Source of the DNA: Craterostigma plantagineum
Lineage: Eukaryota > Streptophyta > Magnoliopsida > Lamiales > Linderniaceae
Direction: 5' to 3'
Length of the DNA: 64,000 nt
Assembly: GCA_027422505.1 (NCBI GenBank)
Contig: JAPQWV010001666.1
Coordinates: forward strand, 1-64,000
Both the position numbers and the translations under genes were made by a program. Shown here piece by piece: positions 23,881 to 35,500 of this stretch. The first letter of the stretch is position 1. Each line of letters begins with the position of its first letter. Under the pieces are notes generated by a model. It was not told where the DNA came from, ran no database searches, and worked only from the letters and a program-made list of their open reading frames with translations.

Positions 23881-24299
23881 GTTTTCAACACCATCGACCA
23901 ACATACCGTATTGTCGTCTATTATGAATACGATTGTATTTGATGAAAACATGTTTCACCGTATTTAAATTAAGGAGTTGTGTTACTTTTTCGCTTTTAAT
24001 TACGAATGGAATAATTGATGTGTATAATTGAAAGAGATAATCTATCTTACTTGAATAATTATTCAATTTTCATGACAAAAAATAACCCGTGCATTTCCAT
24101 TTTGTTCGCCAAGCAATCGCTTTTGTTTTGCAAGATTTATTTGATTCGACTGATTTTTTGTTTGATTATGAGAAATCTCATTTCCAAGATTCGTCTGGTT
24201 TGCATACGAGTTAATCGGGCGCATACGGAGACTAAAGCAGAACATCGAGTTTACTACTAGCCGTGTCAAAGCTATCAGACCGACCTCTAAGGCTTGAAG
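23881..24299. other. Unassigned sequence between R copies 2 and 3
   Basis: No recognisable coding sequence or element end. Low-complexity frames only. Confidence 0.45.
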
Positions 24300-25257
24300 A
24301 ACTAGCATAAAAATGTAAACTTTTCACTACAGGTAGTAAAGTCCCATTTTTCATACAAGTCATTACCTTTTTGATCTCATTAACCTCATGATGGTTTTCT
24401 TAGAAATTTGGGACGTGGGACATAGAAATCTGCATTAAAAGATGGGTTCTCAATGTTATGTTGCTTTGTGCCGTCATCGAGAAAGGTCTTCAAGTGTTTG
24501 ACAAAGGTCTGTACGAGATTGTGCGTTTTAAACAAGAAAAAATGGTAGGCGAGTGCTCATGGGTACGTAAAAAACATCGATGACTTCAATGATTCATTTG
24601 TGACCTTTTTTAATCAAGAAACTACAATGTTAGAGTTGGATGAGAATGAAACCGATGGGTTTTAGGGCGTTGTTCGACTATTTTCTCCTTACCGCTTAAT
24701 GTGTTGTAATTTAGTTCTTAGTTAGCTTCTGAACATAGGTGTTTTTCAGCTATTTGTCTTATGCTGATAACGTAAATGTTATCTTTATCTATTGGAAGAT
24801 TGCTTATGCGTAAACACATATTTAATGATTTCGGTTCAGATAGTCATACATATTACGGTAGTCTTCCAAAATTGTTGTCGCACAAGTTAGCAGTCTTACA
24901 TTTGTACGTAGCCTTACAATGAAGTATTCTTCCGAAGTTCGCAGTCGAACACTCCTACAAATCTGCAGTCATACGAAGTTCGTAGTCGTACACTCTTACA
25001 AGTTACAGCAATCTTGCAAGTTCGCAGTTATACACTTACAAATTACTGCAGTCTTCCAAAATGCCAAAGCGCAATTAAGCAGTCTTATAGCTTGCAGTCT
25101 TATACTGAAGCACTCCTACGAAGTTTGTAGTCATACAAATTGTTGCAGCCTTCTTCAAGTGCAGTCGCGCAAATAAGCAGTCTTACAGTTGTTTACAGTC
25201 GTACACTGAATCAGTCTTACGAAGTTTCACCACAAGATCAAAACAAACTTCTGCATT
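24300..25257. repeat. Repeat unit R, copy 3, left part
   Basis: Left extension (24,340-24,665) plus minisatellite (24,845-25,225). Broken at GCATT (25,253-25,257) by the family C LTR and resumed at 30,495. Confidence 0.75.
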
Positions 25258-26078
25258 TGAGACGACCCTCGTTTTCTAATAAGGTTAGTGGCGGATTCCG
25301 CAACGTAAGCCGCGGAAGGCCCGTCTAACAAAAACATTTTCTAAAATATAATATATTACAACAAAATATTATCTACAGAGTCAAGTCTATACAAAGGCCG
25401 TAGCCTCAAAATAACGCCAAAAGAACAAAAATCATAAGTCGCTCCACAGGTCTTCATCCATGTACCGCCCTGCCCTCAAAAGTCCGTGGAGCACCGCCAC
25501 CAGCCGCCTCAGTCTTGACGCGCGTCGGCGTCAGACTCAGTACCTACTGTCAGGACCCGTTATTCTCACTACCTATTCTAGCGTTATCCTATGTGCCTAA
25601 CGATGTATTATCTTAAGAGAAATACGGAAATGCGTATGAAATTTTTCCTTTTTCATAAAGGAAGTCGTTTCTATACATGACAAAAGAATTACATGAACTC
25701 CTAACATCATATGAACCCTAATTACACGACATGTGTATACATGCACAGCAAAAGAATCTGTATGCGCCCGGCCTAACAGGTCGTCATCCATGCACACACT
25801 CCCACCCCAAAAGCTGCTGGAAGCGTCAAAAGATTTGCCTTGCCATCTAAGCGATCACGTACCGTGGTCGCTCGTACCTACAACACATAACGTAAGGGGT
25901 GAGCGATATGCTCAGTAAGTAGAAATCATGCATGACGTGCGCGTGATAATTTCCCCGCAAAGGCAATCCACGCCAATGCATCGTACGACTCATAGATTAA
26001 ACTCGATCTCATATCTTTTATCTTAGGGCCTTGCAGACTTTTACCCAGGCGTACACCGTAAGAGCTCTATCCAACCAC

Positions 26079-26277
26079 GGGCATCAGCCCAAAGTATGAG
26101 GGCATCAACCCAACCATACTGAAACGTGAGGGCATCAACCCAACCACGCTAACAGGGATATAAGGGCATCAACCCAACCATGAGGGCGTCAACCCAACCA
26201 TGGTAATCCCCCGACGCATCAACGTCGTTCGTATGCTGGCGACGCATCAACGTCGCCGACGGCGCATCAACGCCGTC
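26079..26277. repeat. Eight short hairpins with a CATCAA loop in LTR G
   Basis: Stems around a nearly constant loop: GGGC/GCCC (26,079, loop ATCA), GGG/CCC with CATCAA at 26,100, 26,130 and 26,164, GGG/CCC with CGTCAA at 26,184, then CGACG/CGTCG at 26,212, GGCGACG/CGTCGCC at 26,238 and GACGGCG/CGCCGTC at 26,258. The last three are perfect 5- to 7-bp stems of different sequence around the same loop, which is a covariation pattern. Confidence 0.8.
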
Positions 26278-27189
26278 TCGGTGCCCGGAAGCCGCCCATT
26301 ACTTAACTTATAACTTGTTTGTCCACCTCGACAACACTTATTTCTTTCGCTATTTTCGACATAATCATGCACTCTCATCATTTTATTACCCCAAGTGTTT
26401 CGTGCATGCTCGTGCATATGCATACTGCATTAATGCCATAATGCTTACCTTAATCATGAAGTCACGTCATACAAGTTCACATCATTCACATAAGCACGTA
26501 GGCACAACATCACTTAGTCACATAATTCAGGCACATACAAAACATGTTATGTGTTGTAGTTGGATTTCCACTTACCTGACGTCCGTAGATTTGCTGTTAT
26601 CGATTTGATGAAATCCCTAAGCTTCGACCTTAAGCACAAAATAATGATATTAGTACCTTATCTAGTTTACTCGACCATCTAGTTTGCTAATCCTTAATAC
26701 TTCGAATTAATTTTCGACTAATGACTCGAGACACCTGTATAACTTGTAAAATTTTACATGACTCGTGAATTGACTTAACCTCATATGATTTGCGAACTTA
26801 TATAGCTCACTAAATCCCTGTTGACTCGTAAGGTTACTTCGTTATTTAGTTCGTGAAGTTTATAAAATTCGTCCATAAGCTACTTGCTAGCCGGTCTGGT
26901 GAATTTCCTAATATTTCATCCTTTAAACCCGAAAAGGCTATAAAGTTAGTCTATAAATTATATCAATTGACTGCATAAATTTTCGTTCCAAAATTCTACG
27001 AAAAACGGCATCTGCCTGCACCGAAAATGGATTCTGAAAATTACTGATAGGCTATTTATGATCGGGCGTTGAAAGGGCCTATGCTCATTGGAATCAGAAT
27101 ATTTTTCTTATTAAATGGTGTAAAAATAATTTTCCTAAAAAGGCGATATGTAACTTAAAACATTTTTTTTTTTATCTAAGGGGTTCAAT

Positions 27190-27700
27190 TCGCGACTTGT
27201 ATGAAGTTCGCGAACTCCTTCAAGTTCGCGAACCATCCTACTTTGCGAATTCCTTAGAACTATGCTTGGATTCGTGATGTTCATAAGGGCACGTTCGCGA
27301 ACTCTATCTTATCTCTCTCTCAATTCGCAACAATTCTACTTCGCGAACTCTCTCTTAATTCGCAAACTATTCTACTTCGCGAACTCTCTCTTAATTCGCG
27401 ACATACATGGAGTTCGCGAACTCCTCCCAACTTGTGAAGGTTCCAATTCGCAAAATCCTCATTTCCTTACCAATTCGCGAACCATCCTAGTTCGCGAACT
27501 TCACCATTTTGCGGGCTCATTTAACTTACACGGAGTTCGCGAACCTCTCATGGTTCGCGAAGTGCATTATAGGGCTTATGGTTCGCGACTTGCTGGACCC
27601 GCGAACCTTTATTTCGCGAATCCATGCACGTGAAATTGCTTGAGTTCGCGAACCTCGTGCCACCTAGGATTCGCGATCCCGAGTTCGCGAAGTTCATACT
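27190..27700. repeat. Array of AGTTCGCGAACT palindromes in LTR G
   Basis: The self-complementary core TTCGCGAA, often extended to GTTCGCGAAC, recurs about every 20-40 bases for 500 bases. Each copy can form a hairpin or a symmetric binding site. The open frame across it (27,262-27,633) is a by-product of the repeats. Confidence 0.78.
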
Positions 27701-28665
27701 TCACGAACTCAATCACACCGAAACACTTCCTAATTCGAAAATCACTAACTTTAAAGATCAAAGAGCTACTTTTCTCAAGAACACATCAAAGATCAGTGTG
27801 AACTCTAGAACCCTAAAATCAAAACCAGTCCAGAATGGCCTAACATATTTTCATGTCTAATAATCTTTAAAAATGTGTTAACATAACATTAAAAACACTT
27901 AGATTAAAGTTCAACATGCCTTCGAGCCCTAAAATCGCACAACCTTAATACGTAATACTTATATTCATGGTTAAACCTCTAAGGTACCGTACTACTTAAA
28001 CGAGGATACGAAAATAGGGCGAGGATTCATTACCTTATTCCATTTTGCGTGCTTTTCACTTTGATTTCTCGTCCCTCTTTTGGCTCAAGCTCACTTTCGT
28101 TTCTATGGGGTTTTTCGTGGACTTGAAATGGTTTTCTAGGCGGGGTTTAAGTTCTTGAAGCTTAAGTGACGAAAATATCCCTTAATTTAAGGAAACTTGT
28201 CTCTAAAATCACCTCTAAGGTTTTGGGCCCAATTACTTATAGTTCTAGCCCATTAATACTTAGGCTCAAATCTTAGCTTATAGCCCACTAAGAGTCATGG
28301 CCCTATTTTCGAAAATCACAATCAACTTGGGAGTTGCGTGTCCCGAATTAATTTCGCCAATAGATTAAACAAACATTTCGACACATAATTCACATAGTTG
28401 CACCCCACATTTATGCAATTTTATTGGCCCTAATGCTTACGAGGACCCCGGGTGCTACACCTACAACACGTAAACACTGAGCGATTTGCCCAGTAGGTGA
28501 ATAAAAATGCATGTATGCACGTGAACGCTTATTCCCGAGCCCAATATCTCGCATGCAATGTTCGCTCTTTCTCTTTCCACATTCCTATCTCAAATCACAA
28601 AACACAGGGCCCTAGGTCTCACTCGACACCTCGCGCGCCATAATAATAACATACAGAAGCTTACA

Positions 28666-28767
28666 CTAGCAGCATTTTGACGATCACGCAACTGCCCTGC
28701 TAGGCCGCTCTTCCGTAAGCGGTAGCCTACGCCGACAGCGTTTTGACGATCACGCAACTGCCCTGTC
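28666..28767. repeat. Two long-loop hairpins with covarying stems in LTR C
   Basis: CTAGCAG (28,666-28,672) pairs with CTGCTAG (28,697-28,703), and GACAG (28,734-28,738) pairs with CTGTC (28,763-28,767). The loops share the long word TTTTGACGATCACGCAACTG while the stems differ. The C copy at 18,887-18,928 has CTGGTAG/CTACCAG around GATCACG. Confidence 0.72.
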
Positions 28768-30494
28768 AGGTCGCTCCCTCTGCTGAAAATATAATCACGA
28801 CAGTTTTGCACCTCGGGATGTTCACGCCCGAGTAGACAGATCGATCACGCCTGTCTGCCGTCAGGTGTCATACGAGTACCAACCTCGACTCCTCAACGAG
28901 TCAACAACAGAAACACAAACATCTCATTCTACCCCGCTCGTCAATATCTCAAATCGTCACCGTCTCAATACGGTGTAAATATCTCACCCCTGTGATATGA
29001 TATGCATATGCCATGCATATAAACGTGATAATATAAAAACATATTTTCATGTGAGACATATGTAAAACATGTAAAACACGTAATTCACTTAATCACTTAG
29101 AAGCACATAAATATCACATAGGTGTTTACGCATTGTCGATGAATAATTCACCTACCTATCCTCATGATAAAATTAGTCGACAATCCTGGTGAATTCCCTA
29201 CAGTTTGAATATCTGAGCACAAAATATTATTATATCAGTATATTTACTAAGTCACCTAATTTCGAAATTTCCAAACTCTAAATTTCGAAATTCTAAAATT
29301 ATCAAAACCATAAAATTCATGAAAGCTTTAAAATAATAACATCCCTAAAATAAATAAACCCTAAATATCAAAAACCTAGAAATAGCAAAACCCTAAAATA
29401 CAAAAATTTATTAAGTGTAGAAAACTTTTAAATGCTGAGATTATATCAAGTGTCGAATTCCTTAACCAATGTCGACGTTCTATAAATCTCGAGATCATAT
29501 ATCGAACCCTCAAATGTCGAGACCATATGTCAAACCCTTAAATGTCGAAATCATGATGATATCGAAATACTCTCTATAATGATGTCGACATCTATATTAT
29601 TATTATTATCAAACATCTCGAAATCTTACATTAGTATATCTCGAACTCTCTGTATAATATATCTCTCGAGTTTTATCTATTATATACCTTGAAATCCTTC
29701 TAATCATTATATAACGGGATCTATCTATGAGAAAGGCTGTTAAATCTCGAAATCATTTCATAAAATGTCTCGAGATTTATCTATGATGAGGTTATTAATT
29801 TTCGAGATCTGTTCATCATATATTTCGAAATCTTTTGTGGTATAACACCAATTCGAGAACTTCCGAAAATGTGATTCTCCTCAAAACCCTAAGCTGAATA
29901 TATCGACACATCATGCATTTTATCCTAAACATATATCAAGGTCATATATATAATTATTGAAAACATTTTAACCATCGAAACTATCATGGTTATGTCATCA
30001 ATAATCACACCTAAATATGAATTATAATTTGAACTAAGCTTTCTTAATATACCTGCTTCGACAATCTTCCTATAATCACACAAGGCATATATAAGTATAG
30101 TGGACATATCATAAACATATCGAGTATGAAGACTTAAAAATACCTTGGTTGGAGTTTTAAATTTTCGTTGCTTGGAGTGCTCAAGCTCGTGTTTCAGTGT
30201 TTGCCCTCATAAGAGTTGTTCAACTTTTAAGGTTTAGAGAGGTGACGTGATTTACTTTTAGGTTAAGCAAATTTTCATTAGTCACTTCTTACAATAATTG
30301 TAAGACTTCCACGTGTGTTTCTCGACCTTGATTTGATGGATAACTAATATTATATCTAAGAGATTATATTGTAAAAATTCTACGTAGGTTTGTAACGAAA
30401 ACTTTGTTTTCAAAGGTGGGTGTTTCACGAAAACTTTCTACTAAACCAATTACATAGTTAATCAAAATCCCGTATTAAATTTACGGGTATTACA

Positions 30495-30830
30495 GCATTT
30501 CCATAAAAATTTTGGTATCGGACACCGAATTTGATCTGCATCCTATTAATGACGCTGGTGTCTTATCTCATGAATGATAACATAAAATATTGAGCCTAAG
30601 AATGGTACACTTTTGCTCGGGAAGAGATTATCTGAAATGTAATGTTGCAACATAGTATCATGGAGCCAATTCGAGAAAATTGCCATTTATGTATCTGAGA
30701 CTAAAGCTTTTGAAAGTGATATGCATAATTTAGGAAAGAGATTTAACCTTCCTCTTATGAGCATCAAAGAAGACGACGTAGAAGATAACGGAACGGGTTC
30801 ACCAACATAGTATACCACAGTTTCCAATTT
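30495..30830. repeat. Repeat unit R, copy 3, right part
   Basis: Resumes at GCATTTCCAT after LTR C and carries the conserved tail seen at 21,150-21,490 and 23,555-23,880, ending at CCAACATAGTATACCACAG. Confidence 0.75.
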
Positions 30831-31115
30831 TATATTGTAAACACGCTACATTCACTAAAATATATGAATTTACGAAGTTTTAAATAAAAATATATTAGTT
30901 TACGCAAAGAATACGTGGAGGTTATGTTAGAATTGAAGAAGTTGAAGTTACAAGTAGGCCTCTTCTTCAAAGATGATCATACTTATACGAAATTGATTAC
31001 ACTTACTGAAAGCGTTGTGGATATGAACTATTAGTTGTTAATTATAATCCACATGGTCGACCTAACATAATGATTCAACAAAATCAATGACATATTCAAT
31101 TAGTCTTAAACCCTA
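30815..31115. repeat. Direct duplicate S, copy 1
   Basis: TTTCCAATTTTATATTGTAA through ATGGTCGACCTAACAT is repeated at 31,275-31,600. Not coding as read. Confidence 0.72.
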
Positions 31116-31274
31116 TGTTGTTTATTGATTACCTGCAGTAACAGTTTAATAATGATCCGTAAACACATGAAGCAGAGAAAAAAACAGAAATTGATGTGTA
31201 GGTAACAAGGCATTCCAATACGAGTAACACAATACATAGTCACATAACAATTTAATATGTAATTAGTTTAGGTT

Positions 31275-31600
31275 ATGATTTTCCAATTTTATATTGTAAA
31301 CAAGACGCTACATTCACTAAAATATATAAATTTACGAAGTTTTTAAATAAAAATATATACTCAAAATAATACATAGAGGTTATGTTAGAATTGAAGAAGT
31401 GAAGTTCATAGTAAGAAAAACAAGTAGCAATCTTCTTCAAAAGATGATCATACTTATACGAAATTGATTCTACTTACTCAAAACGTTGTGGATATGAACT
31501 ATATTTTTTTATACAATCCAGATGGTCGACCTAACATAAATGATTCAACAAAATTAGTGACATCTTTAATAAATCTTAAACGTAAACCCTAAATTATATA
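31275..31600. repeat. Direct duplicate S, copy 2
   Basis: Second copy of 30,815-31,115, shifted about 460 bases, with scattered substitutions and indels. Shared words include GAAGATGATCATACTTATAC (a one-base variant between copies) and GTTGTGGATATGAACTAT. Confidence 0.72.
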
Positions 31601-32387
31601 CCCTAACTATTAAACTCTAATTAACCATAAAATATAATTTAAAATATGGTTTGACCATGTTACGAAGAACGTACTGTGATAATCGTAGACCATTGATCCT
31701 ACAAATTAAACGTTTACCCCTCTACCCTAATCACAAACTATAATAATTCTGGCAACACATAAGCATATAACTAGTAACAACTTTACACATAGCTAGTAAC
31801 GGATAATCTATGCTTGATTTTATTTGGACTCTCCCGCCTAAAATTCATCTCATTCTGGTTTTCCCGCCCGAAATTTCACCGACCATTTAGTAACATATTT
31901 AGGCAAAATAGTAACAGATCCTGGAGACTATACCAATTTAATATCGATATTCCACAATCTGTCAAACTATTATTAGCTACTACCGTTAAAGCATGACATA
32001 GTAACAAATGTTTCTAATTTAGTAACAGTTGTTCATTACGTCAATTCACGAACATCTGGATCAATTCATGAACATCTAGATTTCTGCTTGACTTCGATGT
32101 CTTTCATACCACATGCATTACACCACTTACGGTTTAGGAGTTAACAATTGATACATAATTTCGAATCTAATGGCGTTGTAAAAATATACCCAAATTATTG
32201 GGGTCGACCGTATTTTCGCGAAATTAAATGATGAACATAGGATGAACAAGCAAACAAGGTGCCGCGAGCTGCTCATACTACGGGTACTTCGAATTTATAC
32301 ATGTTAGCTGTAATCGTTGCCAAAAACGGCTTTGAGTTCATCTTATTTTCGCGAATTAGAACCCTAAATATAAAGAAAAATACTTAC
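31601..32387. other. Unassigned sequence left of element D
   Basis: AT-rich; repeated phrase AGTAACA/TAGTAAC between 31,760 and 32,030. No supported gene. The last five bases (CTTAC) are a candidate left half of the D target duplication; the right half is lost. Confidence 0.45.
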
Positions 32388-34094
32388 TGAAGTATAAAAT
32401 ATGCCTCGGGGGCGAATTAGGCTTAAAAAAATTGGCTTGTTCTTTTTTAAAAATACTTTTCTTTAAGAAGATATTTCAGATTACGTTATTCCCTAGAAAG
32501 CAGTACGAATATCAATATTGTACCCCTAACCCTTTTCCAAAAACTGGTTCAAAGATATTGCGTAGTTCTTTGAAAATGTTTCAAAGATATTCCTTGGTTA
32601 TTTGAAATCGTTTCGGGTTTGTCTCACAGAGAAGTAAATAGCAGAAAGTAAAGTGAGACGGGATTTTTATACAGGTTATATCCCCAACTGGGGTTTATTC
32701 GTGTTCTTGGGGTGTGATCTCCCCAAGAGTTCCAATCAATCACTGAGTATTACCGGTTATGGTTACAAAACGATCGACCCTTACACAACCGAAGCACTTT
32801 GGAAACTAGACCTCCACCTAGGCTGCCGAACGCCAAGTTTCGTTCCACGTCGTTTCCCTAGGAAACCTATTCCCTGACTGGACACAGCTTGCTACCGAAG
32901 GGCCACGAACCCACCAAATTCGTCCCTCCACATGCGGAAGACTCCAACCGTGCTCCTTTGTGCGTTCAACACGTCCGAAGACTAGGGTTTTTAGGACAGG
33001 GTGTTGCAAATGATCACTCAAATGGTACATAATTCGCAAATGAAAGCTCAACACAAACTACGAATGAATCGCAAATTAATGCTCAATCACTCTAAGGGAT
33101 TCGTTTGCTTGTGTGTTCGTTTTGTGCCCTTCAACGTGAAGTGTTTATCTTCTATATAGACCTCGAATTGCTTCTTCACTTCACAAGGAAAGTTAAGCAC
33201 AGAATATGCAAGAGAATGCTCAATAATCACGTGCATTAACTCAAAGAATCATGCCAAGAATAAACCAATTAAGCTCAACGGTCATACATGAATTCTTACC
33301 ATAAATACCACAGTCTTACTTTTCTTCCGTGGTAATCTCATCCGTTGTCACCACATTCCATATATAGTTCCACTCAGCAGGTTATCAATAGTAAGCTCAA
33401 TCAACTGATTTCTTTCCTAAAATATGATAGCCAATTCGCACAAGGAAAGATTTGATCTACTGAGTATAAGGTAGAGATAGACTTTCCATGCATGGTGATC
33501 TCATTCGATTTCAACACATTCCATAAATAGATTCAATCAGCATATTACAACATATAAGTCCAATCAATTAATTACTTTTCAAAATATAAATCCTAAGTCG
33601 GATAAGGAAAGGTAGATCATGATTCACTGATTTAAAAGTCAAATAATATAGCACTCAAACGATATACCATTGATATTCTTTCCTAAGATAAATCAATCAC
33701 ATGTAAGCACTTAATCAGATATCTTGTCCATATATAGCATACTCATTCATATCCGGGTGATCACAACGATATTCTTTCCTAAAATAACTCAATCACACAG
33801 ATAGTTCACATATCACTCAACATAATATATTTCCATATATAGCACACAGTGAGATTCCATTCATACGAGAACGTTCATAACCAGGTGATCACAACAATAT
33901 TCCAGTTAAGCACAAGATCACACAAATTCTATAATCTTAACAATTTAATCACATTTAAGCACTTAATCGAATAATTTTACATACTTAAACATCATAAATA
34001 GTACATATCGAGTTTTCTAATTGCACCCCCTATAATACATAATTACTTGGAATAATTAAAACTCTCATAATCATTTGGACCAAAAAGGTCTACA
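32388..34094 (-). repeat. Element D 3' LTR
   Basis: 1,707 bp. In plus orientation it runs TGAAGTATAAAATATGCC...GGTCTACA, so on the minus strand it starts TGTAGACC and ends ...ACTTCA. It matches 40,319-41,593 over its left 1.27 kb with scattered differences. Confidence 0.88.
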
Positions 34095-34107
34095 ATCTCC
34101 CCTTTTG
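34095..34107 (-). other. Element D polypurine tract
   Basis: Minus strand CAAAAGGGGAGAT abuts the LTR start TGTAGACC. Confidence 0.85.
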
Positions 34108-34731
34108 ATGATGACAAGTAATTAATACCTATCTTAAGCATATGAGTACACTTGATATGAAACCATTTTAGCACATAGCATGTTTATGTATCAAAGCATG
34201 TGACATATGATCAGAGCAAATTATTTTATCCAATTCTAAAGCATGCTCCCCCTGTCTAATTGCTAATATTCCTATGTAAAGCAAGGCAGCAAAATATATA
34301 GCAATTACCAGGTCATATCATACGGAATGTTACAAGTCACCATGGAATGTCGCAAATTTCAGATCATATCAGTTTGCTCCTCCTGCCTATGTGCGGAATT
34401 CCTTAATCCTTAACAAAGCACAAACTCAAGCACAGAGAGATTAAGACATAATCATATTAAAGCAAGACGATAGTATTAATCGCATTCCAAGATACCTAAG
34501 GGAAAAAGTGAACAACCCGACACCAAGCCAAAACACCCAAAACACGGCATTAATTGCCCAAATTCTCCCCTTCAGCATAAAAAGGAGGGACCCAAAACAC
34601 CACCTACTTACCAAAAACCTGCAACCAACCACAACCTACTAACCAAAAACCAGCAAAATAAAAGAACTTAATATTAGGCGCAAACTAGAACTAGGCATAC
34701 TAGAGCTGGGAGATCACTAGGAATAGAAGTT

Positions 34732-34981
34732 CTAAGGGCTGGAATCGCTATCAGATGAGGCAGATGAGGATTCAGCGATATTCAGAGCCGTGGAGATCTC
34801 TTTTATAAAATTTTTAACCCATTTAAAGTGCCGTGAGATATCATCGAACTTCTTCCTATTATCATCCTTGATGCCTTTGATATTCCATTTCAAATCAGCT
34901 ATGGTTCCCTGCTCGTCGTCGTTCTCTTGATCCTTTTTATTTCTGCTTGGACACTTTGAAGGTGTCTCCGATTTTCGTCAT
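34732..34981 (-). pseudogene. Short ORF between D pol and 3' LTR
   Basis: ATG at 34,981 gives MTKIGDTFKVSK; after a one-base shift the frame reads QGTIADLKWNIKGIKDDNRK through a C-terminal SSSASSDSDSSP and stops at 34,732. About 83 codons, hydrophilic, helical then Ser/Asp-rich. It sits in the same position as the large extra ORFs of A and B' but shows no clear similarity to them. I do not recognise it. The surrounding 34,108-35,500 is otherwise AT-rich and empty. Confidence 0.5.
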
Positions 34982-35500
34982 GGTTGAGATCGAAAGATTA
35001 AAGAGTGAAATAATGAAGTGAAAGACTTAGGGTTGAATAGATTCAAGAAGGAAGAGAGTGGGTGGTTACATAAAGGTCGAAAGCTTCTTGGATAAGAATG
35101 AAAAGAAATTATGGAGAGATGTAATATCGACTAGATGTGAGGCAGATAAGGAAACGATTTCAAATTTTGAATTTTAAAAATCATTGGTAAAAGGAGAAAC
35201 TGCCCGTTAGATGGAACTAAATGAAGATTACAGGATATCTCGCGGAGATTAAGAAAGGAAATATGGACTAAGATCAGAGTTCAAAAATAAGGAGGAAGTT
35301 TTGGCTGAAAATAGATTTTAACACAAATCTCGAAGAAAATCTATTTAGAAAAAAATAATTTCCCCATAAATGGAAAGGATTTGAATAGGTAAGGAAGATA
35401 GAATCAGGAAAATATTAATAGAATCAAGGGATAAAATCGACGAAATCCTAAAGGATAAGATCAAACAAATACTAAGGACTAACTTATCTAGTCACCTTTC

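Larger units (their letters stand above)
25548..28459 (-). mobile_element. Gypsy-type solo LTR G nested inside LTR C
   Basis: TGTCAGGACCC...GGGTGCTACA, 2,912 bp, flanked by CCTAC (25,543-25,547 and 28,460-28,464), a perfect target duplication inside the C LTR. No internal domain. The minus-strand reading begins TGTAGCACCCGGGG. It is distantly related to C: both contain GTACCTACAACAC followed by a CAGTA(G/A)GT segment, and the G insertion point in C is exactly within that shared word. Confidence 0.85.
25258..30494 (-). mobile_element. Family C gypsy-type solo LTR, itself interrupted by LTR G
   Basis: Runs TGAGACGACCC...GGGTATTACA and is flanked on both sides by GCATT (25,253-25,257 and 30,495-30,499), a perfect 5-bp target duplication. 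Without the nested insertion it is about 2.3 kb. No internal gag-pol is present, so it is a solo LTR left by LTR-LTR recombination, or a very short non-autonomous element. The minus-strand reading begins TGTAATACCCG, as in plant gypsy/chromovirus LTRs. The right half (29,440-29,860) is rich in TCGAAATC/CTCGAGAT words. Confidence 0.82.

Noticed and set aside
20810..25225. CRISPR-like array in the regularly repeated CAGTCTTACGAAGTTCG words
   Set aside because: Repeats are degenerate, spacers are not of constant length, and the surroundings are eukaryotic retroelements.
27262..27633. 123-codon ORF in LTR G
   Set aside because: Driven by the palindromic TTCGCGAAC repeat; no domain and no coding context.
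32653..32877. ORFs in the D LTRs (also near 40,681-40,915)
   Set aside because: They lie in non-coding LTR sequence, occur on both strands, and are not kept in frame between the two LTRs.
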